From assembly GCA_001839685.1 (NCBI GenBank), contig MLAK01000422.1, positions 52,157 to 116,156 on the forward strand: a DNA stretch of 64,000 nt. Reading direction: 5' to 3'. This DNA is from Tritrichomonas foetus. Its lineage: Eukaryota > Parabasalia > Tritrichomonadida > Tritrichomonadidae. Below, in pieces: positions 30,829 to 40,777 of the stretch. The stretch's first letter is position 1, and every line of letters starts with the position of its first letter. The position numbers were made by a program, and so were the translations under genes. The notes below the pieces were generated by a model, which saw only the letters and a list, made by a program, of their open reading frames with translations, searched no databases and was not told where the DNA came from.

Positions 30829-31615
30829 TTGATGAGCCAATTGTTGCTGCACCAACCTTTAGTGATATATTTTGAATTTAATCCTGGAAGCCAAATGGTC
30901 ACTTCAATCCTCGAGAAAACCTTACAATTTAACTATATGCCAATAAGTCGTTACTACATTCGTAAAATAAGGAATTTTTTGCAAGTAATAAACATATGGC
31001 ACAAAAAATCACCGAGCATGAATCGCACACTGATTCTCAAAAGACTAATTATAATTCGTTCATTATTTAGTCGACTGCATTGACTCTCCAAAAGCATCTC
31101 ATTATCGATATTTTACTAAATGAAGAAAGCCTACGAACAAATCAATAATTTTGATAAATATCAGATTGTAGATCTACCATCTCTTAGATTCCTGCACTTT
31201 TTCTGGTCTCAATGACGAATTGGATATATTTTCTCTAAAACAGAAGAACAAACAAATATTACTTGATTATAACACCATTAAAGCTAAAAATCAACAATTA
31301 TCTCAAAAACTCAGTGAAATTCAACATTTATATAATAATCTTAAAGATGATTACGAAAAACACAAAAATCGATGCAATCAAATGAATCAAAGACAGAGAA
31401 ATTTGCCAACAAAAATATATTCAAATCAATTTACACTAAGCTGTTTGACTGAAGGTCTTTCTTTTTCGCAAGCTCAACGTTTTTTGGCCAAATTAGACAT
31501 TGATACCATTTCAGAACAACAATTTCTGAGAGTATGCCAAAACATCGACCAAATCAATGAGGTGCTCTCGATGGACGACTTTTTCAGAATCTTCAAAGGC
31601 GAGGATTCCGAATAG
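30829..31615 (+). pseudogene. Frame-broken relic, possible Mutator-type transposase fragment
   Basis: Plus-strand coding-like pieces in shifting frames: VIYFEFNPGSQMVTSILEK (from 30829), a middle piece STALTLQKHLIIDILLNEES, then NNFDKYQIVDLPSLRFLHFF. A 131-codon frame (31220-31615) ends the series. It has a coiled-coil start and the block GLSFSQAQRFLAKLDIDTIS. That last block resembles the start of Mutator-like transposase domains seen in animals and protists, where a G-x-S/G-Y-x-x-x-x-x-F-L-x-x-L-N/D-I pattern is common. The assignment is weak. There is no intact start, and at least two frame changes and in-frame stops are present. Confidence 0.4.
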
Positions 31616-32563
31616 AGCAGGTTTTCCTAGATCCGAAAACGAGATTGCGGAGGAATAGGCGGATGTCAAAGAGTCATCGATTGCGATGATGATCTCTATG
31701 AGATCTCTATGAGATCTGGTCCCGAACTGAGCTTTCGGTGAATTGGGCCAAGAAATTGTTGATGTTTACTCAAAGATCAAAATATCAAATACGAATCAAA
31801 TATAATCTAATTCAATTGAAATACATATCAAATACATTTCCACTAAGAAAAAAAAATACTAATCAAATACGATTGAAATAAAACATGATAGAGACTTGTT
31901 CTAGAGTTGATGTAGAGTACATATAAGATTAGATATAGAATTGAAGTAGACTAAAAAACGATTATTGTATAACCAAATGAAAAAAAAACTCACTCTCACT
32001 CCCGCGCGCTCCCGCTCGGTTCTTCTAATATAATGAAACTTTATTTTAAGCTTTACTGAACCAGTGATCCAGTGATCCAACCGGATCAATTTCATTAGAA
32101 CAGTCAATATAAAAATATATTATTGAGTTTTTATTATATAGAGTCATTTTATATAAGAAAGTTTCATAAAAGAAAAATAATGAGGTGTCTCTTTCTATCT
32201 AACTTAGTTCCACTGGTTCACTACATCACTAGTTCAGTGAAAATTATGGTCTAAAAATCATGTTCGTAAGATGAATATATAATGACTGTTTATTTATGGT
32301 CAATTAATTGATCATAACCGTTGGTAGCTATATATATAATAGGGTCATGAACATTTGACCTTAAGGTCTGGCACTTTTGTTCAAGTCGTCCATGTTGGCA
32401 CTTTTTGTATTTGACCATCACCATTCACCTTTACTATTTGACCTTTCCTTATTTACCATTCGCTTGACACTTTTCACCTTTGTTGCCATGCCACTTTTTA
32501 TCTTTGAACTTTCTCTTTGACCCTACTTTTCACCTTAAATTTTTTTTTTTAATTGTTGTTGTA
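31616..32563. other. Repeat-rich noncoding stretch
   Basis: No gene. Notable are a tandem TGATCCAGTGATCCAACCGG around 32060-32085, a GC-rich CTCCCGCGCGCTCCCGCTCG patch near 32000, and a run of TTTGACC/CACTTTT words from 32345 to 32540 resembling sub-terminal repeats of local elements. Confidence 0.4.
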
Positions 32564-33322
32564 ATGGCTCGAGTGTCACGATTTGCCAAGAAAAAGGAGC
32601 AGGATTCCTCAGACTCGGAGGAGAGGGTGTCCAGGCAGAGCCTGCGACGCTCTAACACTCCTCCGAGCGATTACATGAAGATCCAATTGCTCATCAAATC
32701 ATTGGGTCATCAAATCTTTGAGATCTCCGCCAGGAAAGACTCAATACAAAAGTCCCAGGCGGAAAAAGACAAAGATAAAGGATTTGGAAGGCGAGGTCAA
32801 ACAATTGAAGGATCAATTAAAAGAATACAATTGAAGGATTAATTTGACGAAATAGGATTTGGAGTATCCAGATCTGGCAGAAAAATATCTGTCAATGTGT
32901 TGGTCAAGTCAGATCAAGTTGGACAGGTGCTTTATGGCTCCGAATCTGATAGTAGATTATTTTCGACACTTGTGGCCATTACATGTTCGGGGAAATTATT
33001 AATGTCAGTAATTAAAGAAAATGTCAGAGAAAAGCCATCTTTAAAATATTAAGATATGATCAATTAAAAAAAGAAATTGGCATTCCATCAATATTAATTA
33101 AAGAAGCTTTCGAGTATTTTTTATTTTGCATGAAGCATTCTGACATAGACAATATTGAAACTATGTTTATAATTCTTATTTTTCTAATGATTAATGACTC
33201 TTTTTTATATATATATATATGAAGAGTTAAATATAATGAATCTTATCTTCGAAATTGCTCGTCATCTCGAAATCAGTTTCTTAAATCCAATAGAATCTGT
33301 CCAAGAACAATGTATTGTTTGA
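32564..33322 (+). pseudogene. Frame-broken coding relic of unknown family
   Basis: Starts plausibly at ATG 32564 (MARVSRFAKKKEQDSSDSEE), continues about 70 codons, then the coding sense shifts frame to KDLEGEVKQLKDQLKEYN (coiled coil). After stops it continues as EYPDLAEKYLSMCW...FRHLWPLH, then KILRYDQLKKEIGIPSILIK and NLIFEIARHLEISFLNPI up to a stop near 33322. The pieces are collinear on one strand with several frameshifts and stops, which is typical of a decayed gene. It is probably part of a mobile element given the context, but I do not recognise it. Confidence 0.4.
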
Positions 33323-33809
33323 TGGAACTTGGGTGATCATTCCCATGCTAATGCACACACAATTCAATGAATCTCTATATCATGTTCGGAACTTTTTGAT
33401 CCTCAAGAATTTATTATTAGGGTATTCCTGCGTAATAAGAACAAACTTACTCGCCTTATATTGGAATAATGGACCAACTTACTTTAAAAATACTATGTAA
33501 GGGTGGTAGGCCAGCCCATTCTTCACAACATTTAACAAATATAAACCAAAGGCAAAGAAAGTGGGAGAGGCTGAAGCAAAAAAGGAACAATGATGCTTAT
33601 CGAAAAAAGAGCAATAAACAAAGAATCAGATGAATAAATACCTTCAGATGAACACATAAGAAGGTCATGTTTATTCAACTCAGAATACTGACAAAATACC
33701 AGAACAATCGGCAGCAAGTGAGAAAGTTGACGAATCTACGATGAATGAACCATATTTTTTTTTCCATAGAGGAATATGAACAAAAATATGATGATAAATG
33801 GTCTACAGA

Positions 33810-34149
33810 AGTTCTACAAGGACCGAGGAATCAACTGGATTTAATCTCTCTGAAGCAGATTTCCTTAGTGATGACTTTGTTGAAAAACACGAAGATCTAA
33901 TCATCGAATATCTGAACCTAACATATATTGTAAAAGAATAATGAACCTCGCCAAATGATGTTTGGCAATATCAATTTTACAATTACCAATGAGTCAATTC
34001 GTCTTTTTCTCGATACGTTTCTGGAATTTATAGACGATGAAATTGGCATAATCGAGCTTCCTCAATCATTTCAACATTCGATTATGCAATTCACAGGTTC
34101 GATCGAGCAAGAAGCCAACGCTGATAAATTTCTTTTTGCAATTTTCTAA
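33810..34149 (+). pseudogene. Coding relic of unknown family
   Basis: Two collinear acidic pieces: TEESTGFNLSEADFLSDDFV, ending at a stop near 33943, and MMFGNINFTITNESIRLFLD, a 64-codon frame ending at 34149. Composition looks coding but no family is recognisable. It belongs to the same decayed plus-strand series as 32564-33322. Confidence 0.3.
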
Positions 34150-34455
34150 ACTTTAGAGCCGAACAGTTCCTCAATCAGATAATATTAGAGCAATATTATA
34201 TAATTTCTTTCACTAAAAGTGTTTTTCCAAACCCCCATCAAGAATCACATTAAATAATCTTTGAACTTTTGAATGCAGCTGGCACAGGATTAAAGAAATA
34301 AAAACTAAAAAAAGATTAGGCTGCTATATTTTTGTCCCTCTTTTTTTTCCAGAATGACAATAGATTATTGAAGTCATAAAGTTGAAATATATAAACTGAT
34401 GTTCAAAAAAAAGTCCAGCCAAATTTATAGATGAATTTCTGTCGTTTCCATAAAG

Positions 34456-35144
34456 TTATTTTTATCAAAAATTATTAATGCTAATCAATCGATTGACAAC
34501 GCTATTCGCTTCTGCCGAGAGAAGGGGGCAACATATCGACAAATAAAAACAACTATTGCACGTATCAACAAACTGAATCAAACAAGTCCTGTCACTTGAC
34601 AACTCATCAGAAATAATTCAAGAACCAAAAGGACGGCCAACTAAAATAACGAACGATATACCTTAGATGAAGTGAAAGTCATCGTTATAAGAATCTGAAA
34701 TTCATTAACGTTGGAAATAATAAACAAATTAGTTAATGAATGCGAAACAAGATTGAGTATGCTCTTTGTAGTGGGTGGCTTAAGTATTTCCCCATACCTA
34801 TCGCCAGGAAAAAAAGAAATTAAGAATCCTCCAGAGGTTAAACTGCCACGTTTATTTATAGAAGAAAAAGATGCACTCATTCACCAAAAGTATGCAGAAA
34901 TAGGGAAAAAATGGGAAAAAAAGGAATTTTTCATAAATCGAGTAGCTCATGGACTGATGCGAATTGCTGTCTTGTTCGTCGAGTTGCTGATTCTTGTGAT
35001 CTGGTGAGAAACAAATATCGATTTTTTAGGGAAGTGGAAGAAAGATTAGTAGATATCATAGGCTGTGGAAATGGTACCCACCCCAAAAATGAGAAATTTC
35101 ACGTCTCATCAAACGTTCGCCGCGAAATCAGCCAAAATTTTTGA
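34456..35144 (+). pseudogene. Decayed transposase, Tc1/mariner-like N terminus
   Basis: NQSIDNAIRFCREKGATYRQ looks like a transposase helix-turn-helix. After a stop and frame change comes EPKGRPTKITND, matching the GRPxK linker typical of Tc1-type transposases. Later coding-like pieces are YLSPGKKEIKNPPEVKLPRL and, in another frame, KSSSSWTDANCCLVRRVADS to a stop at 35144. I see no intact DDE/D catalytic triad. Several stops and frameshifts are present. Confidence 0.45.
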
Positions 35145-35192
35145 CTAGTACCATTTTCACATCCTATGACAAATGAATGGTAAGAATAAATG
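34790..35192 (+). repeat. Left arm of a 403-bp inverted duplication
   Basis: Near-identical, inverted, to 35781-36184. The arm contains the C-terminal half of the transposase relic. The match ends at GGTAAGAATAAATG on the inner side. On the outer side it reaches the gap and may continue into it. Confidence 0.85.
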
Positions 35193-35360
35193 ATAAATCA
35201 ATTTACTCATTAATACCAAAAATAAATGGCCTCATCACTTTCCCCATCACTAATAACATTAATGACCTCATCCACCAGCACCCACCCATTGATGTTTTTA
35301 AATCACCTGACAAAAATTAGCTCAGTTTTGAAAATAATTTTTTATTTTTTTCTGTATATA

Positions 35361-35707
35361 AAATGGAATCCCAAAACACACTCCTTTTGAAGCTGAAAAA
35401 GGCAGATATTTTAAAGCTCGATGGTTTCAATACACTTTCGCATTTAAGCCTATAAGATTTGAAGGAAATTTTAGAAGATGTGATGATTAAATATAACCTT
35501 TCAGCAAGAGCAACAATTATGATTACAAACGAGCATACAATGAACATAAACGTAGAATCCAAAAACAGATTGATGACAAATTTTTCAAATCACTTAAGAA
35601 ACAAAAGACTGAAACAAAAGCAAAGAAACAACAAAAACGACAACGTAAACAAAATATAAAAGAAATAGCATTAGAAAAACACCAATGGGCATGTGTGGGT
35701 TGATGTT
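35361..35707 (+). pseudogene. Coding relic between the palindrome arms
   Basis: One frame reads NGIPKHTPFEAEKGRYFKAR...FEGNFRRCDD, two stops, then NNYDYKRAYNEHKRRIQKQI...EIALEKHQWACVG and a stop. The second half is a basic coiled coil. It is unrecognised, probably element-derived, and inactive. Confidence 0.35.
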
Positions 35708-35780
35708 ATCATTAATGATGTCAGTGATGGGGAAAGTGATGAGGTCATTGATGATTGAAGTGATGAAAAAAATGATTTGT

Positions 35781-36184
35781 CATTTATTCTTACCATTCAT
35801 TTGTCATAGGATGTGAAAATGGTACTAGTCAAAAATTTTGGCTGATTTCGCGGCGAACGTTTGATGAGACGTGAAATTTCTCATTTTTGGGGTGGGTACC
35901 ATTTCCACAGCCTATGATATCTACTAATCTTTCTTCCACTTCCCTAAAAAATCGATATTTGTTTCTCACCAGATCACAAGAATCAGCAACTCGACGAACA
36001 AGACAGCAATTCGCATCAGTCCATGAGCTACTCGATTTATGAAAAATTCCTTTTTTTCCCATTTTTTCCCTATTTCTGCATACTTTTGGTGAATGAGTGC
36101 ATCTTTTTCTTCTATAAATAAACGTGGCAGTTTAACCTCTGGAGGATTCTTAATTTCTTTTTTTCCTGGCGATAGGTATGGGGA
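35781..36184 (-). repeat. Right arm of the inverted duplication
   Basis: Reverse complement of 34790-35192, running directly into the N gap. A further inner pair of 22-bp perfect inverted repeats (35230-35251 and 35723-35744, containing TCATCACTTTCCCCATCA) lies between the arms. Confidence 0.85.
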
Positions 36185-36502
36185 NNNNNNNNNNNNNNNN
36201 NNNNNNNNNNNNNNNNNNNNNNNNNNNNNNNNNNNNNNNNNNNNNNNNNNNNNNNNNNNNNNNNNNNNNNNNNNNNNNNNNNNNNNNNNNNNNNNNNNNN
36301 NNNNNNNNNNNNNNNNNNNNNNNNNNNNNNNNNNNNNNNNNNNNNNNNNNNNNNNNNNNNNNNNNNNNNNNNNNNNNNNNNNNNNNNNNNNNNNNNNNNN
36401 NNNNNNNNNNNNNNNNNNNNNNNNNNNNNNNNNNNNNNNNNNNNNNNNNNNNNNNNNNNNNNNNNNNNNNNNNNNNNNNNNNNNNNNNNNNNNNNNNNNN
36501 NN
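36185..36502. other. Assembly gap (318 N)
   Basis: A run of N immediately outside the right palindrome arm. Palindromes and multi-copy elements commonly break assemblies. Confidence 0.95.
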
Positions 36503-36752
36503 GGAATAAAAACACCAAACATTTCTAGGCGTTTTCGAGATATGATTCATCGCGAGAAATGGATGATTCGACAAAGGTCAAAACAACTAATAGAAGATTT
36601 ATTTGCGTGCAGATGTGAGTAGTGATGATGCAAGTATGCAGCTTATTGAAGAGAGGCCGAAATATGAAACTTTTATCAATTCCTTAACGTATTTTACTCA
36701 CAAAAGTATGTGCATGGTGAAAAATATAGGTGAAAATTCTATTTCCGGATAA
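36503..36752 (+). pseudogene. Coding relic right of the gap
   Basis: Plus-strand frame GIKTPNISRRFRDMIHREKW...IEDLFACRCE ends in a stop. A shifted frame continues ADVSSDDASMQLIEERPKYE...GENSISG to a stop near 36752. This looks like the C-terminal part of one decayed gene whose start lies in the gap. Family unknown. Confidence 0.35.
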
Positions 36753-37253
36753 CTCTACATATTATCAGTATTGTGTGGATATATTGAATATTTATTGCCT
36801 TTGATAAGGCAAAAGCATATTTAGATAGTTATATCGAATTGATACCTTCGGAATAAAGAAATATCATTTAATTAAAAGTTTTAATGAATGAATAAATTAC
36901 CAGTTTTTGTAAGAATAAACGTATGGAATTCTGTCACATTTTTTAAAAATGTGCATGGTGAAATTATTTGACCTAACATCTTCACAAAAACTTATGCATT
37001 TGAATGAAATTTCGTTTCTCGATAATTCCTAGACAGATTTTCCCGAAGTATGGTTTATTTTATTACACTANTGCTATATAAGAAGCTATCAAAATTTGGG
37101 AACGATCTGTCGGTGAAAGTTTGGTTGCACACTTCTATTTCATCTTAGAATTTCACCATAACTGAATAAAAAAACATGGTTATTTTTGACTTTTGACCTT
37201 CAAACCAATTTTTTTTGACCATTTTTTTGACTTTATTTTTGAACATCAGTTTA

Positions 37254-37961
37254 TTTCAAGTCAAAAAAATCACCATAACTCAATCTATTCAAAAAAATGA
37301 ATTGATGAGGCGGTTATACTTTGCTTGATCCTGAAAAGTATTACATGAATTTTCACTGGTAATATGTCAAGAACCGAATATAAATTCATCGAAATAGGAA
37401 TAACGCCAAAGAATTCAGTTATAACTGTCACATCAAGTAATGTCCTTTACATAATGTCTATTTGGTGATACTATTCAACAATTGTGGTAGAAAAATCATA
37501 AAATATTACATTTTTTTTGGAATAGGTTACAATTCTTCTGGCAGGTGCTAAATAAAACCGAAACATCTTTTTATGAAGAAACCGTTTTCTATTTAAATTC
37601 TTGTTCATATTTTGTTTGAAAATATTCTAATATATAGAAAATCAACCCATAAAAAAGATCAAAATTGAAAATATCTTTTTCAAAATTTGACCAAACTTTT
37701 TACAATTGATTGAATATATCATTCCACGATAAATTTATAACCATTCAATGTGAATTTCATTTATTTTGGCAGAAAAAGTCAAAAATACGCGTGAAATATG
37801 AAGTTTTTTATTCATCACCACTGCTTACCCTCTCTCCTGAATCTTTACTCAACTCTGCTCTGCGTGGTTTCGTCGATATTCATCAGAAGATTATTTTTCT
37901 TGTGAAAAAGTGAAATTTTGCTCATTCTTAAAAAGTGAAATGGTTAACAATAATTCAAATG
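37254..37961. other. Spacer before Mutator-like copy B
   Basis: AT-rich, with no supported gene. The last 8 bp (TTCAAATG, 37954-37961) form the left target duplication of the adjacent element. Confidence 0.5.
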
Positions 37962-39060
37962 AGATGTATACAAACCAAATAGTCTTAACGTACGAAATCA
38001 CTAAAATGATCCTTATCATCAGTATTACTTAATACCATCAGTCAAAAATCAAAACCCAAATANCTAAAAGAATGACGAAAATTTCCCTTATCGCAAACTT
38101 CGCAAATGGCCGAATTCAAAAATATTTCGAAAATATTTCTGAAGAAGCTATTGTTTCAGTTTTCGGGTGAACAGCTTTCAGTCAATTGTTAAATCTATTT
38201 TTTATAGTTATGAGCCATATTTATTCATAGTTTTGAAATTTTGCAACAATTAAACCGAAAAAAGAGCGATTTTGGAGGAAGCTTAAAAAAAAATTGTGAG
38301 AAGCTTTTTTTCCAAGAATCACAAAGATTATAATACTGCTTCCCATAATTCTATTTACACTTCTTCTATCGATTTTTAATTAAAAATCGCGAAAATTTTG
38401 ATAGTTTTAACTCAGTGATGTTGAATTAATTCAATTTCCATTTGACAAATATGAATGTATTGAAATCTTTTCTGTCATAAAATTTTTGTATATGAAGAAA
38501 ATAGACTGGCAGTCCTCAACAGCACATTCTCAAGCAGGGATACAGATACAACGATTGAAAGACCAAATCAAGAAAAATGGAATCCAATATGTTTTTTTCC
38601 AGGCTCGATGCCAAGTGAATTTTCTGATGACTCGCCATTTAGATGGCAAAACATTCGTAATCTTCTCATTGATGCCTAAATTTTTTTTATTTATATCAAA
38701 ATTATTAATATTTTTTTTTTTATACTTCATTTTTGTATTTTGGAAAACATTATAATTTTCGATGGAGGGTCATATGATAATAAAAAGCACGATTTATGAT
38801 AATAAATAATCAAGATATTAATGCTATAAAATCACTTTTTATCTCAATAATTCTCAGAAATTTCTGTGGGGTTTATTTTTTTCTCACAATTTTTTTTTGG
38901 ATTTGGTTTTCTCTGTATCTTGATTTTTAAATTATAATATTTATATATTATTAATAGGATTACAATTAAATAATTTTTAGATGACAATAATATCAACAAT
39001 TATTCATTTAGATCTCTCAATAGTCTTCTACATCTAGATCTAGTTAGTTTGTATACATCT
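37962..39060. mobile_element. Mutator-like non-autonomous element, copy B
   Basis: 1099 bp, the same orientation as copy A, with identical terminal AGATGTATACAAAC and GTTTGTATACATCT. Flanked by TTCAAATG on both sides (37954-37961 and 39061-39068). The right copy is followed by A and the element begins with A, so an original 9-bp duplication with one lost base is possible. About fifteen substitutions and a few homopolymer length changes separate it from copy A. One ambiguous base at 38063 suggests further copies elsewhere. Confidence 0.87.
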
Positions 39061-39197
39061 TTCAAATGAAAAAAATCAATTTCCCAATTCAATGAATTAT
39101 CGAATATTTTGTCACCTTTCCGAAATTTTATATCTTTAAAAAAGGTGAAAAATGTGTAAATTATTCAATGGAAAAATATTGAAGGGAAATAATCAAG

Positions 39198-39202
39198 TCA
39201 CT
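39198..39202 (+). promoter_or_regulatory. Initiator-like TCACT before GMD
   Basis: TCACT fits TCA+1-Py-(T/A), with the putative +1 A 19 nt before the ATG at 39219. The element-B target site ends only 130 nt upstream, so the promoter must be compact. Confidence 0.4.
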
Positions 39203-39218
39203 TTTGTTAATTTACCAA

Positions 39219-40391
39219 ATGACCGCAGAACAACAAACACCCCGTAAAGTCGCACTCATCACCGGTATCACTGGCCAGGATGGAGCCTATCTTGCTGAGT
39301 ATCTCATCAAACTTGGCTACGTCGTTCATGGAATTAAACGCCGCGCTTCACTTTTCAACACCGATCGTATCGATCACCTTTACGAAGGTCCAGAAATCGA
39401 AGAGAGACGACTCATCCTCCACTACGGCGATCTTACCGACTCGATGTCCTTAACCTCGATTATCCAAGCTGTCCAGCCAGACGAAATCTACAACCTCGCT
39501 GCTATGAGCCATGTCAAAGTTTCCTTCGACACCCCCGAATACACAGCCAACGCTGACGGCATAGGAACCCTTCGAATATTGGAGGCCATCAGATTATTAG
39601 GCCTTACTCACAAAACACGATTTTATCAGGCTTCAACATCAGAACTCTACGGTTTAGTCCAAGAAGTTCCACAGAAGGAAACAACTCCATTCTATCCAAG
39701 ATCGCCTTACGCCTGCGCCAAGCTTTATGCTTATTGGATCACAGTAAACTATCGAGAAGCATATGGAATGCATGCATCTAACGGCATTTTGTTCAACCAT
39801 GAATCTCCGCTTCGCGGTGAAACATTTGTGACCAGGAAGATCACCCGCGCTGTTGCGAAGATCCTTCTCGGTCAGCAAAACGAAATAATGCTCGGAAACC
39901 TAAGCGCTAAAAGAGACTGGGGCCATGCGAAAGATTATGTTCGCGCAATGCATCTCATCCTCCAAAAGGACACACCCTCTGATTATGTTGTCGCCACAGG
40001 AGTTTCGACGACCGTTAGAGAATTCGTAACGATGAGTTTCAGCAAGTGTGGAGCATCCGTGAAATTTGAAGGTGAGGGATTAAACGAAATCGGAATTTTG
40101 GAAAGTGTCAATGAAGAAATTTTCAAGGAAGTCGTGGGTGATGAATATTACGATGATGTCGTGAAGAGAATCGGTGGTAAAGTCGTTTTGGTCGATGAGA
40201 GGTATTTCCGTCCAACAGAAGTCGAATTCCTTCTCGGTGATCCAACAAAGGCCCAAGAGCAACTGAACTGGGTGCCGGAATATACTCTTGAGGCTCTCTG
40301 TGATGATATGATGAAGAGCGACCTTAAGTTGATGAAGAAGGATGCATACCTTCGAAAGGGAGGATTCCGAATTATGAACTACTTCGAATAA
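39219..40391 (+). CDS. gmd: GDP-mannose 4,6-dehydratase
   Basis: 390 residues. Converts GDP-mannose to GDP-4-keto-6-deoxymannose, the first step to GDP-fucose, in the cytosol. Extended SDR family features: NAD(P)-binding [14 protein letters not shown] near the N terminus, [22 protein letters not shown] with the active Ser/Thr, Y-A-C-A-K of the YxxxK catalytic pair, [17 protein letters not shown] and [21 protein letters not shown]. The segment [20 protein letters not shown] before [11 protein letters not shown] is longer than in the human enzyme and more like some bacterial forms. The gene is clearly richer in G+C than its neighbours, which fits high expression or a transferred origin. I cannot choose between these. 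No fucose synthase gene lies in the window. Confidence 0.97.
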   Translation: MTAEQQTPRKVALITGITGQDGAYLAEYLIKLGYVVHGIKRRASLFNTDRIDHLYEGPEIEERRLILHYGDLTDSMSLTSIIQAVQPDEIYNLAAMSHVKVSFDTPEYTANADGIGTLRILEAIRLLGLTHKTRFYQASTSELYGLVQEVPQKETTPFYPRSPYACAKLYAYWITVNYREAYGMHASNGILFNHESPLRGETFVTRKITRAVAKILLGQQNEIMLGNLSAKRDWGHAKDYVRAMHLILQKDTPSDYVVATGVSTTVREFVTMSFSKCGASVKFEGEGLNEIGILESVNEEIFKEVVGDEYYDDVVKRIGGKVVLVDERYFRPTEVEFLLGDPTKAQEQLNWVPEYTLEALCDDMMKSDLKLMKKDAYLRKGGFRIMNYFE

Positions 40392-40777
40392 AATAAACTT
40401 TCATATATATATTATCTGATGATTCAATCATTATTAAGTGTGACCTGTTTTACCGTGAACATTTAAGGTCAAATGAAAAGTCAAATTAAAGAAAAGTGTT
40501 CACGATAAAACTGGTCGCATATTTTATCTATCGAATTTTCATTTTGCAACTTTTTTTGTATCTATTTGGTCATACAAATCGAATGAATAATGTCTCACAA
40601 TATTTCAATATACGGAAAATTGAAAATTTCAATTTGAAATTATTCCAGGAAAATATTCATAATATCATGATCGTCTCTTGATAAATTTATTGTAAATTTA
40701 CTTTTTGAATAATTTACATTCATCAAATTGAATCCAAAATAATCGTATCAATATTGATTCTTGATGACTTAGAAGCA
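40392..40777. other. Spacer between GMD and the PQ-loop gene
   Basis: An imperfect inverted pair, TTTTACCGTGAACATTTAAG (about 40450) against AGTGTTCACGATAAAACTGG (about 40495), could form an RNA hairpin in the GMD 3' region. Nothing else. Confidence 0.4.

Larger units (their letters stand above)
34394..37251. mobile_element. Tc1/mariner-like composite bounded by TA and inverted ends
   Basis: AACTGATGTTCAAAAA starts at 34394 and recurs inverted ending at 37251. The matched ends are 22-23 bp with a single mismatch or indel, and both are immediately flanked by TA, the usual Tc1/mariner target. Just inside the left end is a relic of an HTH-plus-GRPxK transposase N terminus. The unit also contains a 403-bp inverted duplication, other coding relics and an assembly gap, so it is a composite or has been hit by other elements. 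Confidence 0.5.

Noticed and set aside
37710..37913. 67-codon frame MNISFHDKFITIQCEF
   Set aside because: No ATG at its start, no homology that I recognise, and it lies in repeat-derived spacer.
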